Shown piece after piece: positions 8,635-15,828 of a DNA stretch of 64,000 nt. Where the stretch lies: contig JAFVEE010000016.1 in NCBI GenBank assembly GCA_017478085.1, positions 1 to 64,000 of the forward strand. Reading direction: 5' to 3'. Numbering within the stretch: the stretch's first letter is position 1; every line of letters starts with the position of its first letter. Position numbers and translations under genes: made by a program. The DNA comes from Prevotella sp. (GTDB lineage Bacteria; Bacteroidota; Bacteroidia; Bacteroidales; Bacteroidaceae). Under the pieces are notes generated by a model. The model was not told the DNA's origin and searched no databases. It was given only the letters and a program-made list of their open reading frames with translations.

Positions 8635-9486
8635 CTATTTCTTCTTGCTGAGGTCCAGCTTCAGCTTGCCCACGAAGGCGGCGTGCTTGCCGTTCTGGTC
8701 TACGGGCACGGGCCGCCCGTCCAGGTCGTTCACGTACTCCAGCTGCGGCAGGTAGGTGTGGGTGTGGCCGTCGAGCACCAGGTCCAGTCCGCGCGTCTCG
8801 CGAATCACGCGGTCGCAGGGAAAGTCGCTGATCTCCCAGCCCAGATGGCTCAGGCATATCACCACGTCGCACTTCTTCTCCTTCTTCAGCAGGTCTATCA
8901 TCTGCTGGGCCACCTCGCTGGGGTTCAGGTACTCCAGCGGCTCGTAGTTCTTTGTGGACACCAGGCCCTTCAGCTTGGGGCAGAGGCCGAAGACGCCAAT
9001 CTTCACTCCACACCTCTTTATAATAATATAGGGCTTCACGATCTGGGCCAGCTCGGTGTCCTTGAAGTCGTAGTTCGAGCACACGATGGGGAATTTGCAC
9101 ATCTTGAACAGCCGCGTCATGTTCTCCAGGCCGAAGTCGAACTCGTGGTTGCCTATCGTGGCGGCATCGTAGCCCATCCGGTTCATCAGGCCCACCTCAA
9201 CGTCGCCCTTGAACATGGTGTAGTAGCTGCTGCCCTGCGAGAAGTCGCCGCTGTCGAAGAGCAGCAGCTTCGGGTCCTTCTGGCGCTCCTGCTCGATCAT
9301 GGCCACCCGGCGCACGAAGCCCCCACGGTCGGCCAGCATCGTGTCGGCCAGGTTCTTCTTCAGCGGCAGTATGCACGAGTGGGTGTCGTTCGTGTGCAGA
9401 ATGGTGAGCTGCTTCTGCGCCCCTGCGGGGCTAAATGACAAATGACAAATGATTAGTGATAAAGCTATCGTTGCAATACGTCTCAT
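8635..9486 (-). CDS. 5'-nucleotidase-type metallophosphoesterase (N-terminal half)
   Basis: The 283-residue exported protein corresponds to the metal-binding domain of 5'-nucleotidase/UDP-sugar hydrolase. LTILHTNDTHS holds the first metal ligands. FDSGDFSQGS, GNHEFDFG and DGHTHTYLP complete the dinuclear site. The C-terminal substrate domain is absent and is instead encoded by the gene immediately upstream (9518-10285), so the enzyme is split over two genes in one operon (31-bp gap). It probably dephosphorylates nucleotides in the periplasm. The signal peptide (ALSLIICHLSFSPAGAQ) is notable: its core is encoded by a short TCATTTG repeat, and its cleavage site by a small palindrome also found in the SusC gene at 48121. 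Confidence 0.88.
   Translation of the reverse strand: MRRIATIALSLIICHLSFSPAGAQKQLTILHTNDTHSCILPLKKNLADTMLADRGGFVRRVAMIEQERQKDPKLLLFDSGDFSQGSSYYTMFKGDVEVGLMNRMGYDAATIGNHEFDFGLENMTRLFKMCKFPIVCSNYDFKDTELAQIVKPYIIIKRCGVKIGVFGLCPKLKGLVSTKNYEPLEYLNPSEVAQQMIDLLKKEKKCDVVICLSHLGWEISDFPCDRVIRETRGLDLVLDGHTHTYLPQLEYVNDLDGRPVPVDQNGKHAAFVGKLKLDLSKKK
9415..9465 (-). repeat. repeat-built signal peptide segment
   Basis: On the minus strand the signal-peptide core is made of tandem TCATTTG units (encoding IICHLSF), followed by the palindrome AGCCCCGCAGGGGCGCAG (encoding SPAGAQ). Close copies of both parts occur at 45501-45542, 48177-48225 and 53381-53416. Confidence 0.7.
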
Positions 9487-9517
9487 ATTTCTCCTCTAAA
9501 CTCTTAATTCTAAACTC

Positions 9518-10285
9518 TTAATTCTTAACCCTAATCCTCCCTTCCACTTCGGCGCTCACGGCCTTGCCCTGGGCGGCCTGCTCCTTGAAGTAGTCCATGA
9601 TGATGAAGCGCGTGTTGTTCCGCTCCTCCTGAGGCGACACCACGTTGGTGCCCTCGTTCAGGGCGGGCATGCCGTCGTTGCCGCCCAGCAGGTAGTCGAT
9701 GGTCGTCACCCGATAGGCGCCCTGCGGGTCGATCTCCTGGCCGTGTAGACGGGCCGACACCAGTTTGCCGTCCTGGCTGATGACCAGCTCCGTGCCCCGG
9801 CTCACGCCCTCGCCGCCCCGGCGGGCTATCTGGCTGAAAAGTTCCAGTAGTTTTGTGCCGCTCAGCGTGGTGAAGGCAATCTTGTTCTCGAACGGGGCAA
9901 TGGCCAGCACGTCGCCGTAGGTCACCTCGCCCTTGGTCAGCGCGGCCCTGATGCCGCCCATGTTGTAGATGCCCAGCACGGGCTTCTCATTGTAGTCCTT
10001 GGCAGCCCACACCAGGATGTCGGCCAGCAGGTTGCTCAGGTCGCTCTCAGGCCGCTTGGCCTCCATATTGTGGGCCACCGTGCCCATCACCGGCCCCATC
10101 ACCGAGTCCACCTGGTGCTTGTAGGGGGCCAGAAAAGCCGTGGCCTTGGCATCGGGCTGCCGGTCGTAGCGGTTGTCCACCACGATGCGCGTGCGGCTCA
10201 CGTTGGTCAGTGTGTAGTGCGATGTGCAGGCCGTTGCCACCATCAAAATGGCACCTAATCCTGCGATTTTCAGGTAATTATCCAT
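9518..10285 (-). CDS. 5'-nucleotidase C-terminal domain lipoprotein
   Basis: The product (255 residues from the ATG at 10285) has an N-terminal hydrophobic segment ending ATACTS, a probable lipobox cysteine, followed by the substrate-binding domain of the 5'-nucleotidase family (NLLADILVWAA, YNMGGIRAAL, GDVLAIAPFENKIAFTTLSG, YLLGGNDGMPAL). It lacks the metal domain, which the next gene supplies. An upstream ATG at 10309 falls inside the promoter -7 box, so I chose 10285. It is probably anchored in a membrane and works with its partner on nucleotides. Confidence 0.88.
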   Translation of the reverse strand: MDNYLKIAGLGAILMVATACTSHYTLTNVSRTRIVVDNRYDRQPDAKATAFLAPYKHQVDSVMGPVMGTVAHNMEAKRPESDLSNLLADILVWAAKDYNEKPVLGIYNMGGIRAALTKGEVTYGDVLAIAPFENKIAFTTLSGTKLLELFSQIARRGGEGVSRGTELVISQDGKLVSARLHGQEIDPQGAYRVTTIDYLLGGNDGMPALNEGTNVVSPQEERNNTRFIIMDYFKEQAAQGKAVSAEVEGRIRVKN

Positions 10286-10306
10286 AGTTTTAGCGTTATT
10301 TTTGTG

Positions 10307-10337
10307 CAAAAATACAAAAAAAGTTTGATGCTACAAA
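10307..10337 (-). promoter_or_regulatory. promoter for the split 5'-nucleotidase operon
   Basis: On the minus strand TTTG (10337-10334) and TATTTTTG (10314-10307) are separated by exactly 19 bp, the preferred Bacteroidetes spacing. It interleaves with the divergent rplS promoter (10324-10354), so the two polymerases would compete for overlapping DNA. Confidence 0.8.
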
Positions 10338-10354
10338 ATTTTTTCGTACCTTTG
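10324..10354 (+). promoter_or_regulatory. rplS promoter
   Basis: TTTG at 10324-10327 and TACCTTTG at 10347-10354 have a 19-bp spacer. The start would be near 10361, leaving a leader of about 90 nt before rplS. Confidence 0.85.
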
Positions 10355-10450
10355 CACCCGCTTTCCGCGTAATCGCTGGCAGGAAGATAGGAGAGTTGCC
10401 TGTTATGTTGCGCTGGAACGATACAACAAATTTAATTATCAAACAAAAAA

Positions 10451-10819
10451 ATGGATTTAATTAAAATTGCTGAAGAAGCATTTGCAACCGGCAAGCAGCA
10501 CCCCAAGTTCAAGGCTGGTGACACTGTGACTGTCGCTTACAAAATTATCGAGGGTACCAAGGAGCGCATTCAGCTCTATCGCGGTGTGGTCATCAAGATT
10601 GCAGGCCACGGCGACAAGAAGCGCTTCACTGTTCGCAAGATGTCTGGCACCGTGGGTGTGGAGCGTATCTTCCCCATCGAGTCGCCCAACATCGACAGCA
10701 TCGAGGTGAACAAGGTAGGTAAGGTGCGTCGCGCCAAGCTCTACTACCTGCGCAAGCTCACGGGTAAGGCTGCCCGTATCAAGGAGAAGCGTTCGGGTGC
10801 ACCCGCCAAGGCAGAGTAA
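10451..10819 (+). CDS. rplS: 50S ribosomal protein L19
   Basis: The 122-residue protein aligns over its full length with L19: [44 protein letters not shown] and a basic end ([23 protein letters not shown]). L19 sits at the 30S-50S interface. It is a single-gene unit with a strong promoter and a clear terminator. Confidence 0.97.
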   Translation: MDLIKIAEEAFATGKQHPKFKAGDTVTVAYKIIEGTKERIQLYRGVVIKIAGHGDKKRFTVRKMSGTVGVERIFPIESPNIDSIEVNKVGKVRRAKLYYLRKLTGKAARIKEKRSGAPAKAE

Positions 10820-10849
10820 AGAGACGTACCCCGTCTTTCCAAAGCACAA

Positions 10850-10897
10850 AGGCAGATATGCCGACCACTCAAGGTCAAGCATATCTGCCTTTTTTTT
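10850..10897 (+). terminator. rplS terminator
   Basis: An 11-bp perfect stem (10851-10861 with 10879-10889) is followed by eight T residues. Confidence 0.92.
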
Positions 10898-10938
10898 GTC
10901 TTTTTTCGGTGGCGATGTTGCAAAAAGCGCTTGAAACC

Positions 10939-10970
10939 TTTGGCGGTCTCGAATAAAAGACCTATCTTTG
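10939..10970 (+). promoter_or_regulatory. promoter before the truncated ATPase
   Basis: TTTG at 10939-10942, a 20-bp spacer and TATCTTTG at 10963-10970. The promoter looks intact although the gene behind it is truncated. Confidence 0.75.
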
Positions 10971-11016
10971 CATCGCTAAATGTAAATGGTAATTAATATT
11001 AATCGGGATTAATATT

Positions 11017-11226
11017 ATGAGGTTCTACGGAAGAGAGCAAGAAATCGACATTCTTAGAGAGAACGCCCGGCAAGCACAGCAAAGTGCTACCTTTACGGTA
11101 CTGATGGGACGCAGGCGTGTGGGCAAGACCACATTGCTGACAACGGCCTTAGAGGGGAGCGACTATTTCTCTGAACGATATGTAAGGCATTCCCCGCTAT
11201 CTTGCATTTTTTACTTTCAAAAGTAA
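11017..11226 (+). pseudogene. truncated AAA ATPase (archaeal-ATPase/DUF234 type)
   Basis: Only the first ~50 residues of a P-loop ATPase remain: FYGREQEIDILRENARQAQ, then the Walker A segment GRRRVGKTTLL. Family members usually exceed 350 residues, with Walker B, sensor and C-terminal nuclease-like domains, none of which are present. After about residue 50 the text becomes unrelated and ends in a palindrome-containing A/T stretch. No ATP hydrolysis is possible without Walker B. Confidence 0.8.
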
Positions 11227-11230
11227 AAAA
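11207..11230. repeat. A/T-rich perfect inverted repeat
   Basis: An 11-bp arm TTTTTTACTTT (11207-11217) faces its exact complement AAAGTAAAAAA (11220-11230) across two bases. A second copy of one arm (AAAGTAAAAAAC) occurs at 11253-11264, just before the 22-bp array. It may be the end of a small element that truncated the ATPase gene. Confidence 0.6.
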
Positions 11231-11263
11231 CGGGCGAATAATTTGTGTTTCTAAAGTAAAAAA

Positions 11264-11368
11264 CAACGGGGCCTCCGTTAGGTGATTACGGAGGCCCCGT
11301 TGTGGGGTAATGGAGGCTTCGTTGTTTTTCAATCGAGCCTCCGTTGCGGGGTAACGGAGGCTCGGTTG
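11264..11368 (+). repeat. 22-bp-period palindrome array, five units
   Basis: Five 17-bp units start at 11264, 11286, 11308, 11330 and 11352, exactly 22 bp apart, with 5-bp linkers GGTGA, TGGGG, TTTTT and, before the last, GCGGG-type bases. Consensus YAAYGGRGSCYYCGTTR. Each unit can fold as an RNA hairpin with a 6-bp stem and a 5-nt loop. The array ends 10 bp from the stop of the minus-strand sorting-tail remnant. Confidence 0.9.
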
Positions 11369-11378
11369 TCTGGCGGGG

Positions 11379-11495
11379 CTATTCTACCACGACTTTCTTG
11401 ACGCTCTGGCACTGGCTGGTGGAGGCCTTGACGACGAAGATGCCGGAGGGCAGACTGAAGGAGAAATCGGGCACGGCGGGCTGAGCACTGAATTT
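11379..11495 (-). pseudogene. orphan C-terminal sorting tail of a secreted protein
   Basis: The minus-strand frame ending at TAG (11381-11379) encodes FSFSLPSGIFVVKASTSQ...QSVKKVVVE, the pattern of a type IX-like C-terminal sorting domain (PxGIYxVxxxxxxxxxxKKVVVx). No start codon or upstream domain is present, and its 5' side meets an inverted repeat. It is the last ~40 residues of a lost secreted protein. Confidence 0.65.
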
Positions 11496-11542
11496 ACGAA
11501 TTATACGAATTGTCTCCATGCGCAGCAATTCGTATAATTCGT
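11496..11542. repeat. 17-bp perfect inverted repeat after the porin gene
   Basis: ACGAATTATACGAATTG (11496-11512) is matched exactly by its complement at 11526-11542 across 13 bases. It lies 34 bp past the porin stop and may end its transcript, although no T-run follows on that strand. Confidence 0.7.
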
Positions 11543-11576
11543 AGTCTTATAAAATATAATTGTGTTCATCAACTTA

Positions 11577-12647
11577 TCAGAAGCGGAAGTCCAGCTGGGC
11601 ATCCACGAAGTTGTAGTTGTGCTTGTCGGGGTTGGCAATGGTGCGGTCGTTCACGCGGGCATACTCCAGGTTCAGCTGCAGGCTCTTGGTGAAGAAGTAG
11701 TTCACGCCCACCTCGTACATCGTCTTGGCACGGTTCCACTCCTTGTTGTCGCGGTAGGTCTGGTAGCGGGCCTTGGCGTGCAGCTTCGACTTGATGACGG
11801 GCACGATGCCGAAGACATACCAGCCGTCGGCCTTGTCGCCCAGCGCAGCGTTGGCACCCATACCCTGGCTGTGCAGGTACTCAGTGCGGAAGGTGTACTC
11901 ATCCTTGTCGTACTCGGCCGAGAGACAGTAGCGGTTCTTCTCGCCAACGGCAGCACGGCTGCCCGTCCAGCCGAAGGCACCCACGCGAACGCCCTGCATG
12001 GGCATGACCCACAGGCCGCCGATAAGATCCTTGCGGTTGTCGGCATCCTTCGAGTTGATGCCCTCACCGTTGTAGACGCCCACCTGGTAGTGCAGCCATG
12101 CGCGGCCACTGGCATCGGGCAGCACGTCGCCCTGCACCTGCAGACCAATGTCGCGGCCACCAGAAGACTTCTCGCCCGTGCGGTCGCCGAAGCCCGCGAG
12201 GGCGTTGATCACGTTGGCGTAGGAGTACCAGCCCTGGGTGATGGGGTGGGTGGGGTTCTCGAAGGTGAAGGCACGCTTGAACTGGCCCACCTTGATGCGC
12301 AGCGCCTTGTGCCTGACCCACTCAGCATAGAGGTCGACCAGCTGCACGGTGGCCTCGCCGGGGCCTTTCACGTTGCTGCCCTGCACCTGTACGCGCCAGT
12401 CGAAGTCGCCAATCTTGCCGTCGAGAATGGCACGCATCAGTCGCAGGTTGAAGGTGTTCGACTCGGCACCCTCGGGGTCCTGGCCCTGGTACTGTAGCAT
12501 GCCGTAGCCACTCAGCTTGATGTTCTTCACCCACTGGGGCACCTCGATGGTGGCCGCAGTCTTCTCGGTGGTGTTCTTTACTTCCTGTTCTTCGGCACTG
12601 GCTGTCAGTGCAAGGGCCATAAAGGCCGCTGTGAATAGTTTTTTCAT
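11577..12647 (-). CDS. outer-membrane porin (phosphate-selective porin O/P-like)
   Basis: The 356-residue protein has a signal peptide (MKKLFTAAFMALALTASA) followed by alternating amphipathic strands typical of a 16-strand porin: IKLSGYGMLQYQGQ, FNLRLMRAILDGKIGDFDWRVQVQG, LRIKVGQFKRAFTFENPT, and a C-terminal strand ending in aromatic DAQLDFRF, the usual signal for barrel assembly. The family is O/P-like porins of Bacteroidetes. It is the third gene of the lactate operon (25 bp after the dehydrogenase gene). I infer that it lets lactate or another small anion cross the outer membrane, but the substrate is not readable from sequence. Confidence 0.85.
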   Translation of the reverse strand: MKKLFTAAFMALALTASAEEQEVKNTTEKTAATIEVPQWVKNIKLSGYGMLQYQGQDPEGAESNTFNLRLMRAILDGKIGDFDWRVQVQGSNVKGPGEATVQLVDLYAEWVRHKALRIKVGQFKRAFTFENPTHPITQGWYSYANVINALAGFGDRTGEKSSGGRDIGLQVQGDVLPDASGRAWLHYQVGVYNGEGINSKDADNRKDLIGGLWVMPMQGVRVGAFGWTGSRAAVGEKNRYCLSAEYDKDEYTFRTEYLHSQGMGANAALGDKADGWYVFGIVPVIKSKLHAKARYQTYRDNKEWNRAKTMYEVGVNYFFTKSLQLNLEYARVNDRTIANPDKHNYNFVDAQLDFRF

Positions 12648-12672
12648 ATTGATTTGTTTTTTTGTTTGGTGT

Positions 12673-15600
12673 TTATTCTTTTTTTCTTGCCGTGGTACAC
12701 TCGTTGACCAGATAGACGATGCTCATATAGGGGATGCCCGTGTTCGACTCCAGGCCGATCTCGCAGGTGCGGCTGTTGGAGTAGCCCACCTCTATGTGGT
12801 GCTCCTCGATTTGCGGGCGCAGCTTGCGCAGGGCGTAGCGGTTCATCTCGGGGAAGGTGAAGCCGCGGTCGCCGGCAAAGCCGCAGCAGCCCACGCCCTC
12901 GGGCAGGTAGACATTGCTGCTGCACAGGCGGGCCAGGGCAATGAGGTCGTCGGCCACGCCCATCTGGCGGGTGGAGCACGTGAGGTGCAGGGCAATGTGG
13001 CGGTCGATGGGGTGGAAGTCGAGCCGGTCTTTCAGGAACGTCATAATGAACTCGGCAGGCTCGTAGAGCTTCATCTTGTGCATGACCTTCTTCATGCGGT
13101 GCAGGCACGGGCTCTGGGCGCAGAGCACGGGGTAGCGGCCCTGCTCGGAAGCCTTCCACAGGGCCTCTTCCAGTTCGGCGCTCTTGCGGTCGGCTATGTC
13201 GAGCATGCCCTTCGACTCCCAGATCTGTCCGCAGCACATACGCTCCATACCCTCGGGGAAGATGACCTCGTAGCCTGCCTTGGCGCACAGCTGTATGACC
13301 TCGTCGACCAGGTCGTGCTTCTTGTTGCCTTGCTTCGACTGGCCCATCGTCTGGTTGATGCAGCTGGGGAAGTAGACGACCTTAGCCCCACCCCCGCCCC
13401 CTCCCGCGTGGGGGAGGGGAGGGGTTGCTTCTTTCGCTTGCCCGCCTTGAGAGTATATACTCCCCTCTCCTTCGCGAGAGGGGTCGGGGGTGAGGCTGTT
13501 GATGATGAACTGCGTAAGGTCCGATGGCTTGGGCTGCCGCTTCTTCTTGGGCATGGCGGTGGTCCAGAGGGGCAGTCCCCACTGGTTCATCTTGCGACAC
13601 AACTGGGTCATGAGCGTGGGGCCGAGGGTCAGGTGGCCAAAATGGGCCACGTCGAGCACCACGCGCAGTCCCTGCTTGATGCCCGCCATGTGGTTGGCGG
13701 CAAACTCGCCCACCTTGTAGCCCATAGGGCTGCTGAGCATATCCATCTGGCGGATGAGGTGGGTCAGCTCGCCCGTGTTGATCTTCATAGGGCACGACGT
13801 GGCGCACAGGCCGTCGGTGGCGCAGGTCTGGTCGCCGTAGTACTTGTACTGCTTGCGCAGCCTGGCCAGCCGCTCGGCGGCGGCAGCTCCGGCAGCCGAA
13901 CCGCCCGACGCGCGGACGGTAGCCTCCAGATGGCGTATCTCGCGCTGCACGGCGATGCGCATACGGCTCGACAGCGTCAGACCGCACGACATGCAGTTCA
14001 CCTCGCAGAAGCCGCACTCTATGCACTTGTTGGCACGCTTCACCTGCTCAACGGTCTCCTGGGCGGTCGACAGCGAGGGGTCCATCAGGTAGTGACCGCC
14101 ATCGGGCACGCTGCCGAAGTCGTAGTCGAGCACGGGCAGCGGCTTCAGGCACTTGATGAAGCACTCCGGGTCGTCGTTGAAGATAACGCCCTGGTTCAGC
14201 AGATTGTCGGGGTCGAAGATGACCTTCAGCTCCTTCATCGCGGCGTAGGCCTTGTCGCCCCACTCGTACTTCACGAAGGGGGCCATGTTGCGGCCCGTGC
14301 CGTGCTCGGCCTTCAGCGAGCCGTCGTAGTCCTCGACCACCAGGCGGGCCACGTCGCGCATCATCTCGGCGTAGCGCGCCACCTCCTCAGGGCTCTCGAA
14401 GCTCTGGTTCAGAATGAAGTGGTAGTTGCCCTCGAAGGCGTGGCCGTAGATGCAGGCATCGGCATAGCCGTGGTCGGCAATGAGCTGCTGCAGCCGCACC
14501 GTGGCCTCGGGCAGCACCTCGATGGGGAAGGCCACATCCTCGATGAGGCACGAGGTGCCCACGGGGCGCGTGCCGCCCACGCTGGGGAAGATGCCCGAGC
14601 GGATGGCCCAGTACTGGCCGTAGACCTTCGGGTCTTCGGTGAACTGGGCGGGCTGGTACAGCCGGAACTGGGCCAGGCACTGCTGTATGGCGGCTATCTT
14701 CTGTAGCAGCTGGTCGTGGGTGGTGGCCTTCGTCTCGGTGAGTATGGCCGTCAGGTTGTGGTAGTCGCCGGGGGCCACGCCAGCTATCCTGCCCTCGTCG
14801 ACGTCTTTCTTGTACTGCAGGAACACGGGGTCGTCGACGCTGCTGAGCGACTTGTAGTCGAGCATCTCGGCACTCTTCACCATGAGCTGTTCGGCACTCA
14901 TCAGCAGGTCTTCGTCGCCCGCCTTCAGCTTCTTCATCGCTACCACGGCCTCGCAGCTCTCCCTCATAGTGAGGAAGTAGACCATGGCCGATGCCTTGAA
15001 GGGGTAGTCGCTCAGGGTGCGCATGGTGACCTCAGAGAGGAAGGCCAGCGTGCCCTCGCTGCCCACCATGGAGTGGGCAATGATATCGAAGGGATCGTCG
15101 TAGGCCAGCAGCGGGCGCAGGTTCAGTCCCGTTACGTTCTTAATACTATATTTCTTGCGTATGCGCGAGGCCAGCTCCTCGTCGGCCCTCACGCGGTCGC
15201 GCAGCTGCTCTATCTGCCGCAGGAAGCCGGGGTGGCTCTGGCAGAAAGCCTGGCGGCTCTGTTCGTCGCCGGTGTCGAGCAGGGTGCCGTCGGTCAGTAT
15301 GATGCGGGCCGAGAGCAGCATGCGGTCGCTGTTGGCATGAACGCCGCAGTTCATGCCCGAGGCGTTGTTCACCACAATGCCGCCCACCATGGCACTGCCT
15401 ATGGAGGCAGGGTCGGGGGGGAATACCCGTCCGTAGGGCTTCAGAATCTCGTTCACTCGTGCACCCACGATGCCAGGCTGCAGGCGTATGCTCACCTCCC
15501 GGCCCTCCTGGCTGGTCTCTACCCGGTACTTCTCCCAGTGCTTGCCAGCCACGATGAGCACGCTGTCGGTGCAGCTCTGGCCCGAGAGCGACGTGCCGGC

Positions 15601-15813
15601 AGCACGGAAGGTGTAGGGCAGCTTGTGCTTCTTGCAGCACTTCACGATTTGCGCTACCTCGGCCTCGCCGTCGCTGCGCACCACCACCTGGGGTGTCTGG
15701 CGGTAGAAGCTGGCATCGGTGCCCCAGCCCAGCGTGCGCAGCTCGTCGGTATAGATGCGCTCTGCAGGCATAAAGCCCTTGAGCTCGCTGATAAATGCTT
15801 CGTAGTCCTTCAT
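12673..15813 (-). CDS. FAD/Fe-S D-lactate dehydrogenase
   Basis: The 1046-residue fusion has the FAD-binding PCMH domain (AAGTSLSGQS at about 71-80), an FAD-linked oxidase C-terminal domain (AEHGTGRNMAPFVK), two Fe-S motifs (CIECGFCEVNC; CATDGLCATSCP), and a C-terminal cysteine-rich CCG domain (YFPSCINQ, MCCGQIWES, GCCGFAGDRGF). This is the layout of membrane-associated D-lactate or 2-hydroxyacid dehydrogenases that pass electrons to quinone. Gene order with lactate permease (15 bp upstream) and a porin supports lactate oxidation. Residues about 773-809 are odd: SLTPDPSREGEGS...PPLPHAGGGGGG is an in-frame translation of two G/C palindromes, lying just before the CCG domain in what is probably a linker, so activity may be kept. 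Confidence 0.92.
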   Translation of the reverse strand: MKDYEAFISELKGFMPAERIYTDELRTLGWGTDASFYRQTPQVVVRSDGEAEVAQIVKCCKKHKLPYTFRAAGTSLSGQSCTDSVLIVAGKHWEKYRVETSQEGREVSIRLQPGIVGARVNEILKPYGRVFPPDPASIGSAMVGGIVVNNASGMNCGVHANSDRMLLSARIILTDGTLLDTGDEQSRQAFCQSHPGFLRQIEQLRDRVRADEELASRIRKKYSIKNVTGLNLRPLLAYDDPFDIIAHSMVGSEGTLAFLSEVTMRTLSDYPFKASAMVYFLTMRESCEAVVAMKKLKAGDEDLLMSAEQLMVKSAEMLDYKSLSSVDDPVFLQYKKDVDEGRIAGVAPGDYHNLTAILTETKATTHDQLLQKIAAIQQCLAQFRLYQPAQFTEDPKVYGQYWAIRSGIFPSVGGTRPVGTSCLIEDVAFPIEVLPEATVRLQQLIADHGYADACIYGHAFEGNYHFILNQSFESPEEVARYAEMMRDVARLVVEDYDGSLKAEHGTGRNMAPFVKYEWGDKAYAAMKELKVIFDPDNLLNQGVIFNDDPECFIKCLKPLPVLDYDFGSVPDGGHYLMDPSLSTAQETVEQVKRANKCIECGFCEVNCMSCGLTLSSRMRIAVQREIRHLEATVRASGGSAAGAAAAERLARLRKQYKYYGDQTCATDGLCATSCPMKINTGELTHLIRQMDMLSSPMGYKVGEFAANHMAGIKQGLRVVLDVAHFGHLTLGPTLMTQLCRKMNQWGLPLWTTAMPKKKRQPKPSDLTQFIINSLTPDPSREGEGSIYSQGGQAKEATPPLPHAGGGGGGAKVVYFPSCINQTMGQSKQGNKKHDLVDEVIQLCAKAGYEVIFPEGMERMCCGQIWESKGMLDIADRKSAELEEALWKASEQGRYPVLCAQSPCLHRMKKVMHKMKLYEPAEFIMTFLKDRLDFHPIDRHIALHLTCSTRQMGVADDLIALARLCSSNVYLPEGVGCCGFAGDRGFTFPEMNRYALRKLRPQIEEHHIEVGYSNSRTCEIGLESNTGIPYMSIVYLVNECTTARKKE
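13384..13497 (-). repeat. in-frame palindromic repeat insertion in the lactate dehydrogenase gene
   Basis: Two palindromes of the CCCCTCCC...GGGAGGGG type (about 13385-13420 and 13460-13496) bracket a short stretch. Together they add about 38 codons without breaking the frame. Related palindromes occur at 27541, 51484, 51614, 60345 and 60477. Confidence 0.8.
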
Positions 15814-15828
15814 ATTATAAGTGGTAAG

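Noticed and set aside
11207..11264. Insertion sequence
   Set aside because: The inverted repeats are A/T-rich and short, with no transposase or target duplication visible; at most a small non-coding element.
12517..14706. Long plus-strand open frame (over 720 codons) opposite the lactate dehydrogenase
   Set aside because: It is an antisense shadow with typical biased composition; the minus-strand gene has clear Fe-S and FAD motifs.
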